The translations under genes were made by a program, and so were the position numbers. Shown piece after piece: positions 31,811-40,122 of a DNA stretch of 51,973 bases. The DNA is from an uncultured Bacteroidota bacterium (lineage in GTDB: Bacteria > Bacteroidota > Bacteroidia > Bacteroidales > CAIWKO01): positions 1 through 51,973 of the forward strand of contig CALGYY010000024.1 of assembly GCA_937934705.1 (NCBI GenBank). Reading direction: 5' to 3'. The notes beneath the pieces were generated by a model. That model was not told the origin of the DNA, made no database searches, and saw only the letters and a program-made list of their open reading frames with translations. The number at the start of each line of letters is the position of its first letter. Position 1 is the first letter of the stretch.

Positions 31811-34327
31811 ATGAAAATACTTAACTGGAAGAAGATCATACCCTACATCGCTTCCGTGCTGATCTTTATCATCGTCAGCCTGACCTATTTCAGCCCCGTG
31901 CTCGAGGGGAAGCAGCTCCGGCAATCGGATATCATTAATTACAAAGGCTCTGTCAAGGAAATTGAAGATTATAAAGCGCTCACGGGGGAGGAGGTGCTCT
32001 GGACCAATTCCATGTTCGGGGGTATGCCTGCCTACCAGATCAGCGTTTACTACCATACCAATGTGGTTCCCTTTTTCAACAAACTTTTTAAGCTCTGGCT
32101 TCCTCATCCGGCCGGATTGCTGTTTGTGCTCTTTATCGGCTTCTTTATCCTGCTGGCGGTTCTGAGGGTCAACCCCTGGCTGGCCGCTGCCGGAGCCCTG
32201 GCCTTCGGCTTTTCCACCTATTTCTTCGCTTTTATCGAGGTGGGGCATAATGCCAAAGTGCTCGCCATCGGCTATATGCCGGCCGTATTGGCCGGCGTTA
32301 TTCTGGCCTACCGCGGCAGGATCCTCGCCGGAGCCGCCCTCACCGCTCTTTTTATGGCTCTCGAACTAACGGTCAATCACGTCCAGATCACCTATTACCT
32401 GCTTTTTATCCTGGCGGCAGTTGTCATTGCCGAATTCGTATGGGCCCTCATAAAAAAGCAATTCCTCCTCTTTCTCAAGGCTTCAGGAGCCCTGCTGGCC
32501 GCTGGTATCATCGCTCTGGGCCCGAATGTAGCCCCGCTTTGGACCAATTATGAGTACATGAAGGAAACCATACGCGGGAAATCAGAACTGACCACCGACC
32601 AATCGAACAAATCCGGCGGACTTGATAAAGATTATATTACCCAGTGGAGCTATGGCACCGGTGAAACCTTCACCCTGCTCATTCCCGATGCAAAAGGCGG
32701 GGCATCCGGAAGACTGGCGGAAAACAAAGGCGCCATGAATGCCATCGACCGCCGCATGAAAGAAAGCGTGGGTCAACAGAATACCTATTGGGGAAATATG
32801 CCCTTTACCTCCGGAACCGTGTATGCCGGAGCCTTCATTGTTTTCCTGTTTCTCCTGGGTTTGATGATCGTACGCGACCGCCTCAAATGGGCCCTGCTGG
32901 GTATCACCGTGCTGGGGATACTGCTGGCCTGGGGTCACAATCTGTATCCGCTCACAGAATTCTTTGTCGATTATGTGCCCTTCTACAATAAGTTCCGGGC
33001 CGTGTCTACCCTGATGGTCATCGCGTGCATGAGCCTGCCCCTGCTCGCTACCATGACCATCAAAGAGATTATCGACCGCAAGGATGAATTCCGGCAGATC
33101 AGGCGTTATTTCTTCATTGCCGCAGGATTTACGCTCGGCTTGCTCCTGTTGTTCTGGTTGTTCCCGAAAGGTTTTTTTAATTTCTTCAGTGCACAGGAAC
33201 TGACTTATTTTGACAGCGTGAGGGGACAAGGAGTGGATGAAAGCCAGCTGGATGCTTTTATGGACAATCTTGAAACAGCAAGACTCCATATTTTCAAAAT
33301 GTCGGCCCTGAGGAGTATTCTCTTCGTGGTGCTTGGGGCCGGACTGATCTGGCTGTACGGGAGCATGAAGAAAATGAGCCGCTATCTGCTGATTGCCGGT
33401 GTAGCCCTGATTGTGCTGATTGACCTCGTTCCGCTCAACCGGCGTTATATCAATAGCGACAATTTCGTGACCCCGCGCCAGAACGAAAGCGTGTTCGCAC
33501 CCACAGCCGCCAATGAGTTTATCCTGAAAGACACCGACCCCAGCTACCGCGTGATGAATGTGGCTTCATCCAATTTCACTACTGAGGCCTTCACCTCCTA
33601 CTACCATAAATCACTTGGAGGCTATCATGCCGCCAAGCTGCGCCGCTACCAGGAACTGATCGAACACCGCCTCCTGAAAGAACGTGAACAACTGGTGAGT
33701 GTTCTGCAAAGCCAGCCTACAGATTCGGCCCTGATGGCCAATATGTATACGCTCTCCGCATTCAACATGTTGAACACACGCTATTATATCATTAATCCGG
33801 AAGGTCGTCCACTACGCAACCCGGCAGCCCTGGGTAATGCATGGTTTGTCCGCAAGATTGAAACCGTCGAGAATGCAGATGAAGAGATCAGGGCGATCGA
33901 CAGATTCTATCCCGGAACCACAGCCATCGTGGACAAGCGGTTCGAAAATGAGATACAGGGACTGAAAGAGGTCAGCAGTACGGGCGGTGCAAAAATTGAA
34001 TTGCAGAGCTATTCGCCCGATCATCTGGTGTATAAAGTGAGCGGTGTGAAGGAAAAAATGCTCGCCGTTTTCTCTGAAGTTTATTACGACAAGGGTTGGG
34101 TGGCCAGTATTGACGGAACCCCGGTAAATCACATCCGGGCCAATTATGTACTCCGCGCACTGGTGGTTCCCGAAGGGGATCATACCATTGAATTTGACTT
34201 TCATCCCCGCGCATTCTATACCGGGAAGCAGATTTCCCTGGCCGGATCCATCCTCCTGCTTCTTCTGCTGGCTGCTGCGGCCTTTGTTGAGATCCGCAAA
34301 TCTTTTAAAAAGAAAAGCCAGGCATGA
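31811..34327 (+). CDS. YfhO family membrane protein (predicted GT-C glycosyltransferase)
   Basis: 838 aa with about 13-14 hydrophobic helices, a first extracytoplasmic loop carrying acidic residues, and a soluble C-terminal region (about 550-800) ahead of a final helix and a basic tail. 'TNSMFGGMPAYQI' and 'VPFYNKFRAVSTLM' are characteristic of YfhO-like proteins. Bacillus YfhO members glycosylate lipoteichoic acid, so the family is thought to transfer sugars from a lipid carrier outside the membrane. The stop overlaps the next start (ATGA), coupling it to wbpG and the hisH2/hisF2 pair, which points to surface-glycan modification. Confidence 0.88.
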   Translation: MKILNWKKIIPYIASVLIFIIVSLTYFSPVLEGKQLRQSDIINYKGSVKEIEDYKALTGEEVLWTNSMFGGMPAYQISVYYHTNVVPFFNKLFKLWLPHPAGLLFVLFIGFFILLAVLRVNPWLAAAGALAFGFSTYFFAFIEVGHNAKVLAIGYMPAVLAGVILAYRGRILAGAALTALFMALELTVNHVQITYYLLFILAAVVIAEFVWALIKKQFLLFLKASGALLAAGIIALGPNVAPLWTNYEYMKETIRGKSELTTDQSNKSGGLDKDYITQWSYGTGETFTLLIPDAKGGASGRLAENKGAMNAIDRRMKESVGQQNTYWGNMPFTSGTVYAGAFIVFLFLLGLMIVRDRLKWALLGITVLGILLAWGHNLYPLTEFFVDYVPFYNKFRAVSTLMVIACMSLPLLATMTIKEIIDRKDEFRQIRRYFFIAAGFTLGLLLLFWLFPKGFFNFFSAQELTYFDSVRGQGVDESQLDAFMDNLETARLHIFKMSALRSILFVVLGAGLIWLYGSMKKMSRYLLIAGVALIVLIDLVPLNRRYINSDNFVTPRQNESVFAPTAANEFILKDTDPSYRVMNVASSNFTTEAFTSYYHKSLGGYHAAKLRRYQELIEHRLLKEREQLVSVLQSQPTDSALMANMYTLSAFNMLNTRYYIINPEGRPLRNPAALGNAWFVRKIETVENADEEIRAIDRFYPGTTAIVDKRFENEIQGLKEVSSTGGAKIELQSYSPDHLVYKVSGVKEKMLAVFSEVYYDKGWVASIDGTPVNHIRANYVLRALVVPEGDHTIEFDFHPRAFYTGKQISLAGSILLLLLLAAAAFVEIRKSFKKKSQA

Positions 34328-35466
34328 GCGAATACAGGATATGCAAGCGCTGTGTGATGGATACCAGCGACCCTGACATCGTTTTCGATGAAGAGGGCGT
34401 TTGTAACCACTGCAAAAAGGCTTACCGCTTGCTGGCTTCGGAGCCTTATGCTTTGCCCCCGGCAGATAAGCAGCGTCAGCTTGAGAAACTCGCCGCACGG
34501 ATCAGGGAAGAAGGGAAGGGGAAACCCTATGACTGCATTATTGGGGTCAGCGGAGGCGCCGACAGCACATATGCCGCATGGATGGTCAGACAATGCGGAC
34601 TAAGGCCCCTGGCTATTCACCTCGACAACGGATGGAACTCAAGGCTGGCGGTGACCAATATCGAAAGGATCCTTAAAAAACTGGAGATCGACCTCTTTAC
34701 TTATGTCATCGACTGGGAAGAGTTCAGAGACCTGCAGCTTTCATTCCTGAAAGCATCAACACCGGATTCTGAAGTGCCGACTGATCACGCCATCGTGGCC
34801 CTGCTCTATCGCATGGCGGCCAAATACAAAGTAAAATACATACTGGCAGGCACCAATATCGCCTCTGAATCCATCCTCCCGCGGGCATGGTCTTATGGTC
34901 ACAGCGACTGGAAGTACATCCGGAGTCTGCAAAAGCGCTTCGGAACTAAAAAACTGAAAACTTTCCCGCACTTTAATCTCTCCGCGCTTTTTATGAATAT
35001 CGCGGTCAGAAAAATAAGATTTATCAGCATATTAAACTATACGGAATACATTAAAGAGGAAGCTGTTGAAATGCTTAGCCGTGAGCTGGGTTGGGAAAAC
35101 TATGGCGGTAAGCATCATGAATCGGTGTACACACAGTACTACCAGGCCTGTATACTACCCGGGAAATTTGGTTTTGATAAACGCAGGGCCCATCTGTCAA
35201 GCCTGATCTGTGCCGGACAGATCAGCAGGGATAAGGCTCTGGAAGAATTGTCTTACCCGGCCTGTGACACCAAAGTCGCCCAGGAAGCCCGTGAATATGT
35301 AATCAGTAAATTCAGCATTCCCGCAGCTGAGTTCGACGAGATCATGCAGCGCCCCCCCAAACGCTTTGCGGATTATCCCTCGTATGAGGCTTCATGGTAT
35401 TACCGGATGTTCAAGGCTTTCTACCGTTTTCTGGGACGTTTCGGAATTCGCAAGTCTGATTTTTAA
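34324..35466 (+). CDS. wbpG: WbpG-type N-acetyl sugar amidotransferase (ATP-PPase subunit)
   Basis: 380 aa. The N-terminal four-cysteine zinc motif comes from CKRC (C7, C10) and CNHC (C27, C30). The PP-loop ATP-pyrophosphatase signature is SGGADST (76-82). The rest fits the TIGR03573 N-acetyl sugar amidotransferases (WbpG, PseA/LfnB-like), which convert an acetamido group to an acetamidino group on lipopolysaccharide or flagellin sugars. It has no glutaminase domain and depends on the HisH2/HisF2 pair encoded next for ammonia. It overlaps yfhO by 4 bases. The exact sugar cannot be told. Confidence 0.93.
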   Translation: MSEYRICKRCVMDTSDPDIVFDEEGVCNHCKKAYRLLASEPYALPPADKQRQLEKLAARIREEGKGKPYDCIIGVSGGADSTYAAWMVRQCGLRPLAIHLDNGWNSRLAVTNIERILKKLEIDLFTYVIDWEEFRDLQLSFLKASTPDSEVPTDHAIVALLYRMAAKYKVKYILAGTNIASESILPRAWSYGHSDWKYIRSLQKRFGTKKLKTFPHFNLSALFMNIAVRKIRFISILNYTEYIKEEAVEMLSRELGWENYGGKHHESVYTQYYQACILPGKFGFDKRRAHLSSLICAGQISRDKALEELSYPACDTKVAQEAREYVISKFSIPAAEFDEIMQRPPKRFADYPSYEASWYYRMFKAFYRFLGRFGIRKSDF

Positions 35467-35475
35467 GTTCATGAT

Positions 35476-36090
35476 ATGATAGTGATCATTGATTACGGAA
35501 TGGGAAACATCGGCTCTATCGTGAATATGATCCGCAAGGCCGGTGGCGAGAGTTTGGTCAGTGATGATCACAACGTGATTGAACAGGCGGAAAAACTCAT
35601 TCTGCCGGGCGTGGGAGCCTTTGACCATGGGATGAGAAACCTGGAAGAACGCGGCCTGATCCCCCTGCTGGGCAGAAAGGTCAAGGAGGAGAAGATTCCC
35701 ATATTGGGCGTATGCCTGGGAATGCAGTTGTTTGCAAAGAGCAGCGAGGAGGGATTGCTGCCGGGACTGGGATGGATAGATGCGGCCTGCCGCAAATTCA
35801 GTTTTTCCGGAGAGGACCAGGGTTTAAGGATCCCTCACATGGGGTGGAATGAGATCCGCATCAGAAAGTCGTCCCCCCTTTTCGGTGATATGTATGAAGA
35901 TGCCCGCTTCTATTTTGTGCATTCATACTATGTGGATTGTGCGAATGAATCAGATCTTCTTGCAAGTTGTCATTACGGCTTTGATTTCGCTGCTGCTGTG
36001 CAGCATGAAAACATCTTTGCCACCCAGTTTCATCCCGAAAAAAGTCACAAGTACGGCTTGCTCGTCATGAAAAATTTTGTTGCCCTATGA
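35476..36090 (+). CDS. hisH2: HisH-like glutaminase for sugar amidination
   Basis: 204-aa class I glutamine amidotransferase with nucleophile Cys80 (GVCLGMQ) and the His186/Glu188 pair (FHPEKS). It resembles HisH of histidine synthesis. Located between a wbpG-type gene and a variant hisF, with no other his genes around, it should supply ammonia to WbpG as in Pseudomonas O-antigen clusters. It starts 9 bp after wbpG and its TGA overlaps the hisF2 ATG. The ATG at 35476 is used because an ATG at 35471 is out of frame and stops at once. Confidence 0.92.
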   Translation: MIVIIDYGMGNIGSIVNMIRKAGGESLVSDDHNVIEQAEKLILPGVGAFDHGMRNLEERGLIPLLGRKVKEEKIPILGVCLGMQLFAKSSEEGLLPGLGWIDAACRKFSFSGEDQGLRIPHMGWNEIRIRKSSPLFGDMYEDARFYFVHSYYVDCANESDLLASCHYGFDFAAAVQHENIFATQFHPEKSHKYGLLVMKNFVAL

Positions 36091-36848
36091 GGAATGTACG
36101 CGTAATTCCTTCCCTGCTGCTTCGCAATGGCGGGCTGGTGAAATCGGTGAAATTCCGGAATGCAACCTATGTGGGCGATCCTATTAATGCGGTCAAAATT
36201 TTCAACGATAAGGAAGTTGATGAGCTGTTGTTTATCGACATTGAGGCTTCCAGAGACAAGCGGGGACCCAATTATGAACTGATCCGGCGGATTTCACGGG
36301 AGGCCTTCATGCCTTTTGGTTATGGCGGGGGGATTACTACAGTGGACGAGGTCAAACAGCTCACCCGCCTCGGCGTGGAAAAAGTCTCGCTGAATGCTTC
36401 GGCTCTGGATGAGCCGGAACTGGTAAGTCGTGCCGCTGAGGTGGCCGGAAGCCAGAGTGTGGTGGCGGCCATCGATGTTAAGAAAGACCTGCTCGGACGT
36501 TACCGGGTGTATGATTACCGTCGCGCGAAAAGCACCGGCCATGATCCTCTGGAATGGGCTCTGAAGATGCAGAGCCTGGGTGCGGGAGAAATTCTCCTGA
36601 ACAGTGTCGACCGCGACGGAACCTTTAGCGGATACGACACAGAACTGATCGCCCGGGTGGCCCCTGAACTTTCGGTGCCGCTGATCGCAGCAGGCGGAGC
36701 GGGAAAGCTTCAGCATTTTGCCGAAGCCGTTCAGGCCGGAGCTTCAGCGGTGGCAGCAGGAAGTTTCTTTGTTTTCTATGGCCCCCACCGGGCTGTTCTG
36801 ATCACCTATCCGGAGCGCAAAGCCCTGAAAGAATTGTTTTCTTTCTGA
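36087..36848 (+). CDS. hisF2: HisF-like partner lacking the first catalytic aspartate
   Basis: 253-aa TIM barrel related to HisF. In true HisF the first strand reads IIPCLDV; here it is VIPSLLL, so the catalytic Asp11 is replaced by Leu11, while the second Asp (AAIDVK) is kept. This, with the conserved 'VKFRNATYVGDPINAVKIF' segment, marks the HisF2 type that channels ammonia for WbpG and not imidazole-glycerol-phosphate synthesis. It is coupled to hisH2 by ATGA overlap and ends 13 bp before the convergent flippase gene. Confidence 0.92.
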   Translation: MRNVRVIPSLLLRNGGLVKSVKFRNATYVGDPINAVKIFNDKEVDELLFIDIEASRDKRGPNYELIRRISREAFMPFGYGGGITTVDEVKQLTRLGVEKVSLNASALDEPELVSRAAEVAGSQSVVAAIDVKKDLLGRYRVYDYRRAKSTGHDPLEWALKMQSLGAGEILLNSVDRDGTFSGYDTELIARVAPELSVPLIAAGGAGKLQHFAEAVQAGASAVAAGSFFVFYGPHRAVLITYPERKALKELFSF

Positions 36849-36861
36849 GTACCTGCATATC

Positions 36862-38361
36862 TTATTTTCTGATCAATGCCCTGACCCGCTTCAGGCTGCC
36901 GCGGATCAGTTCGTTGAAATCGGCAGAGATCTTCAGCACATAACACAGTAGTATAAAAACCAGGGAGAGCGGTACACTCAGGAGGAATATCTGTGCAATT
37001 GCATTGGAATGCTGCGGCAGGATATAGGTCAAAGCCGTCAGGGCGGAAAGCAGCAGGATGATCTTCAGAGTATGTATACTGAAGGGCTGCATTTTCCAGC
37101 GATGAAGGATAAAGGCGAACTTAAAAAGATTGTACAGCACAACGGCAATCAGCACCGACAAGCAGGCGCCATACATATTCAGCACCGGGATCAGCAGGTA
37201 GTTCAGCACTACTGTCAGCACACCCATCATGAAGAGGAGAATCAGATTGAAACGGTAATGTTTGTGGGAGTTCATGAGGATCTCCGTGTTGACCCCGGTG
37301 GCAGCATCAATGAAACGGGCGAGACCAATAAAAAGGGCCACATATTTTCCGCTTACATATAGTTCGCTGTTGGGAATAAGAGAAAGGATGGGGTCGATAT
37401 TGACCCAGATAAGCATGAAAACGTATCCTGTAAAGATCGTCTGATTGATTGATGTCTTCTTATAGATTTCCCGTATCTTCTCAATGTTGTTGTTTTTCCA
37501 GGCATCGGAAATGATGGGAACGCTGATCTGGGCGATAGCCTTACGGGGGACTTCAATCACATTGCCCAAGAGATAGGAGATGCTGTAAACCCCGGCAAAG
37601 TAAAGGCCGGACATTGAGCTGAGCATGATAACATCCATCCTTGCTATTGCGAAGGCACCCAGACTTCCGAAAAAAACAAATGCCCAGTAGATCAGGATTT
37701 CTTTTCGAAGAGCAGGAGTAATGAACCTGAAATCAGGCCTGAAATGAAGAGCCTTAAGCATTTTGAGATAGAATACCAGAATAAGAAGCGAAAGGGCGAA
37801 TGACAGAACATAAAAATCAATAAAAAGTCTGAAGCTAATCAGGTCGGCAATGAGTAAAATGATGATGACGAAGAAGACCAGTTTGTTTAAAACTTCCCGT
37901 AAAAAGTTCGGTACAACAATCCTCATCTGCAAACTGCTGTACGTTTCAAACACCTGATAATACATCGTAATGAAGATCAGGGGGATGAAATAATAGTAGT
38001 ATTCAACAATCAGTGGGGATTTCTGGATGAAAAGTGAAGAAAACTCCTGTTTAAATATCAGCAGCAAACCAGAAAGTATCAGAAAGCCGATGATGGGGAA
38101 AATCGTAAGATTAAACAGAAAGCCATGGTCTTTGCTTTCCTTGTCCCGGAAGTAGCTGTAAAATTTTGTGGCTACGCTCCATAGTCCCAACTGAGCTATC
38201 ACAGCCAGCATATAGCTTCCGTCGTAAAGCACTTTGGTCAGGCCGATTTCTTCAGGGCTGAGTATCATGGGTGCGAGCAGGAGCAGGTTGACATAGCCGA
38301 GCAGCATACCGAAGTATACGACCAGGGTGCTTTTTATGCTTTGTCTTTTGATGATGCCCAT
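36862..38361 (-). CDS. Wzx-like polysaccharide flippase (MATE/MOP superfamily)
   Basis: 499 aa with about 12-14 hydrophobic helices and the N-terminal 'RQSIKSTLVVYFGMLLGYVN' segment typical of Bacteroidetes oligosaccharide flippases. They move undecaprenyl-PP-linked repeat units across the inner membrane. A longer frame to 38622 reads antisense to the neighbouring glycosyltransferase; the ATG at 38361 fits the family N-terminus and lies 17 bases after a -7 element. It converges on hisF2 with a 13-bp gap and is divergent from a GT2 gene, so both belong to the same glycan locus. Confidence 0.9.
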   Translation of the reverse strand: MGIIKRQSIKSTLVVYFGMLLGYVNLLLLAPMILSPEEIGLTKVLYDGSYMLAVIAQLGLWSVATKFYSYFRDKESKDHGFLFNLTIFPIIGFLILSGLLLIFKQEFSSLFIQKSPLIVEYYYYFIPLIFITMYYQVFETYSSLQMRIVVPNFLREVLNKLVFFVIIILLIADLISFRLFIDFYVLSFALSLLILVFYLKMLKALHFRPDFRFITPALRKEILIYWAFVFFGSLGAFAIARMDVIMLSSMSGLYFAGVYSISYLLGNVIEVPRKAIAQISVPIISDAWKNNNIEKIREIYKKTSINQTIFTGYVFMLIWVNIDPILSLIPNSELYVSGKYVALFIGLARFIDAATGVNTEILMNSHKHYRFNLILLFMMGVLTVVLNYLLIPVLNMYGACLSVLIAVVLYNLFKFAFILHRWKMQPFSIHTLKIILLLSALTALTYILPQHSNAIAQIFLLSVPLSLVFILLCYVLKISADFNELIRGSLKRVRALIRK

Positions 38362-38378
38362 TGAAGCGGAGTGAATCA

Positions 38379-38386
38379 CAAAAATA
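38379..38386 (-). promoter_or_regulatory. -7 element for the flippase gene
   Basis: Minus-strand TATTTTTG fits TAnnTTTG, 17 bases before the ATG at 38361, and fixes the start there. Confidence 0.65.
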
Positions 38387-38429
38387 GTGATTTCGTGGTG
38401 TCGGGGGTGAAAACGCTGATTTTGGCAGT

Positions 38430-38459
38430 TTGTTATGCGGGACGAATTGCCTATTTTTG
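38430..38459 (+). promoter_or_regulatory. Full-consensus promoter for the GT2/methyltransferase pair
   Basis: TTG (38430-38432), 19 bases, TATTTTTG (38452-38459). The ATG at 38480 is 20 bases downstream. This rules out the longer start at 38435, which lies within the promoter. Confidence 0.82.
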
Positions 38460-38479
38460 CCTGCTTAACAGGCTTCAAG

Positions 38480-39337
38480 ATGAAATATGCCATCGTAACT
38501 CCGGTGTTCAACGAGGAAAGCAGTGTGGGCGCACTGATCGACTGTATGAAGGCGCAACGGCTCAGACCTGATCTGTGGATACTGTATGACGACGGGTCGA
38601 GGGACCGCACGGCTGAGATCATCCGGGAAAAAGCGGAAGGGGAAGGCTGGATCAGGCTGGTTCAGAATACTGCGGAAAAAAAGCATATGGCCGGGGGCAA
38701 TATTGCGAGGATCTTCAATCATTGTTACCGCAGCTACCTGGATCAGGGATATGATTTTATCGGGAAGCTGGATGCGGACCTCAGCTTTGAGCCGGATTAC
38801 TTCAGCTCGATCGCCGGACATTTCAGCCGGGATGAAAAGCTGGCCATTTGCGGGGGGATCTGTCTGGTGGAGGTGGATGGGGCGTGGGTGATTGAAAAAA
38901 TCACGAACAAGGACCATGTCAGGGGGGCACTAAAATGTTACCGTCGCTCTTTTCTGGAAATGATCGGAGGCTTACGCGAGATCGACGGCTGGGATGCGGT
39001 GGATGAGATGCTGGCGAAATTCAACGGTTTCAAAGTACTGGCCGACATTGACCTGCAGGTGAAACATTACCGGCCGACGGACCGAAAGACCGGTCATCTC
39101 AAAGCCCACAAAATGACCGGCCGAGGCTGCTATTTCATGGGGTTCAACCTCTTTGCAGCGCTGATCTCCTGCAGCAAGCGCATCAAATACAGGCCGCCCC
39201 TTATTGGTCCCTTCGCAGCCTATGGCACCTATCTTTCCATGTTTTTCGGAAAGGAGAAAAGGGTGGTCACCCGTGCTGAAGCCCGATTCATCAGCCGGCT
39301 GGTAATCCGTAATGCAATGAAAAAAGTATTCGGTTAA
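38480..39337 (+). CDS. GT2 family glycosyltransferase
   Basis: 285 aa, soluble GT-A fold. The nucleotide-binding start is 'KYAIVTPVFNEESSV' (about 2-16), the first acidic motif YDDGSRD (about 37-43), and the DxD-like metal motif KLDADLSF (about 95-102). No membrane helices, so it works in the cytoplasm, probably on a lipid-linked glycan. The donor and acceptor are not predictable. It is followed by a methyltransferase whose ATG overlaps its stop (TAATG). It lies next to the flippase and the amidino-sugar operon. Confidence 0.92.
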   Translation: MKYAIVTPVFNEESSVGALIDCMKAQRLRPDLWILYDDGSRDRTAEIIREKAEGEGWIRLVQNTAEKKHMAGGNIARIFNHCYRSYLDQGYDFIGKLDADLSFEPDYFSSIAGHFSRDEKLAICGGICLVEVDGAWVIEKITNKDHVRGALKCYRRSFLEMIGGLREIDGWDAVDEMLAKFNGFKVLADIDLQVKHYRPTDRKTGHLKAHKMTGRGCYFMGFNLFAALISCSKRIKYRPPLIGPFAAYGTYLSMFFGKEKRVVTRAEARFISRLVIRNAMKKVFG

Positions 39338-40116
39338 TGGACAACAAAGAATACTACGAGCAGTATGAATGGAGCCAGATAGAACACGGTGATCTGGATG
39401 GAAAAATTTCAAAACTTCTGGAACTCATTCCTGAAGAAGTTTCCAGCATTATTGATATTGGATGTGGTAATGGTGTAATTACGAATGAGCTTGCAGGAAA
39501 GTTTAAGATTCTGGGTGTTGACCGTAGCGCGCATGCTCTTCAGTATGTAAAAACTGACAAGTTGCAGGCCTCCTGCGACCACATTCCCCTGGATGATAAA
39601 TCTTTTGATCTTGTGTTGTCCAGTGAAATGCTGGAGCATTTGGATAATCAGACGCTGGACGGCACAATTGCAGAGATGAAGCGCCTGAGCCGCAGGTTTA
39701 TTCTGCTAACCGTTCCGAATCGTGAAAACCTGAGAAAATTCTCACTCAAGTGTCCTGAATGCAAAAAGACATTCAATCATTCATATCATCTGCAGAGTTT
39801 CTCCATGAAAAGCATCCGGACGTTGTTCACCGGATACTCACTAATAGAGGGTTTTACATTTGGTCCGGGAGTTAGAAGTTATAATCGCTTTCTGTCAAAC
39901 ATTAAGATGCGACTCACACCCTCATTCGCGTGGTATCCATATTTCGCCAAGAAGATCAGGGACGAGAAGACTATGTGTCCGTTTTGCGAAACCCGGTTTG
40001 TACACAACTACCGCTTCCACCTCCTGGCATTCGGGATTGACGTGCTGAATGTATTGATTTCGGCCAAGAGACCTTATTGGATCTTCATGCTGTTTGAGAA
40101 GGATGCGGTAAAATAA
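39337..40116 (+). CDS. SAM methyltransferase with two zinc-knuckle-like CPxC...H motifs
   Basis: 259 aa. A class I SAM-binding motif IIDIGCGNGVIT (38-49) is followed by the methyltransferase-11 pattern ('FDLVLSSEMLEHL', 90-102). In the C-terminal half two similar motifs occur: CPEC...H...H (C139, C142, H148, H151) and CPFC...H...H (C214, C217, H223, H228). They suggest a structural zinc site built from two halves, as in some glycan-locus methyltransferases. It overlaps the preceding GT2 gene by one base (TAATG), pointing to methylation of a surface sugar. Confidence 0.88.
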   Translation: MDNKEYYEQYEWSQIEHGDLDGKISKLLELIPEEVSSIIDIGCGNGVITNELAGKFKILGVDRSAHALQYVKTDKLQASCDHIPLDDKSFDLVLSSEMLEHLDNQTLDGTIAEMKRLSRRFILLTVPNRENLRKFSLKCPECKKTFNHSYHLQSFSMKSIRTLFTGYSLIEGFTFGPGVRSYNRFLSNIKMRLTPSFAWYPYFAKKIRDEKTMCPFCETRFVHNYRFHLLAFGIDVLNVLISAKRPYWIFMLFEKDAVK

Positions 40117-40122
40117 GACGTA

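Noticed and set aside
32582..33289. 235-codon minus-strand open frame opposite yfhO
   Set aside because: His/Gln-rich composition typical of an antisense shadow; yfhO motifs cover the plus strand.
35476..36848. Histidine biosynthesis genes hisH and hisF
   Set aside because: No other his genes are near, HisF lacks the first catalytic Asp, and both follow wbpG; they are the amidination-type pair.
38362..38622. 87-codon N-terminal extension of the flippase
   Set aside because: It reads antisense through the GT2 gene start and both promoters; the family N-terminus begins at 38361.
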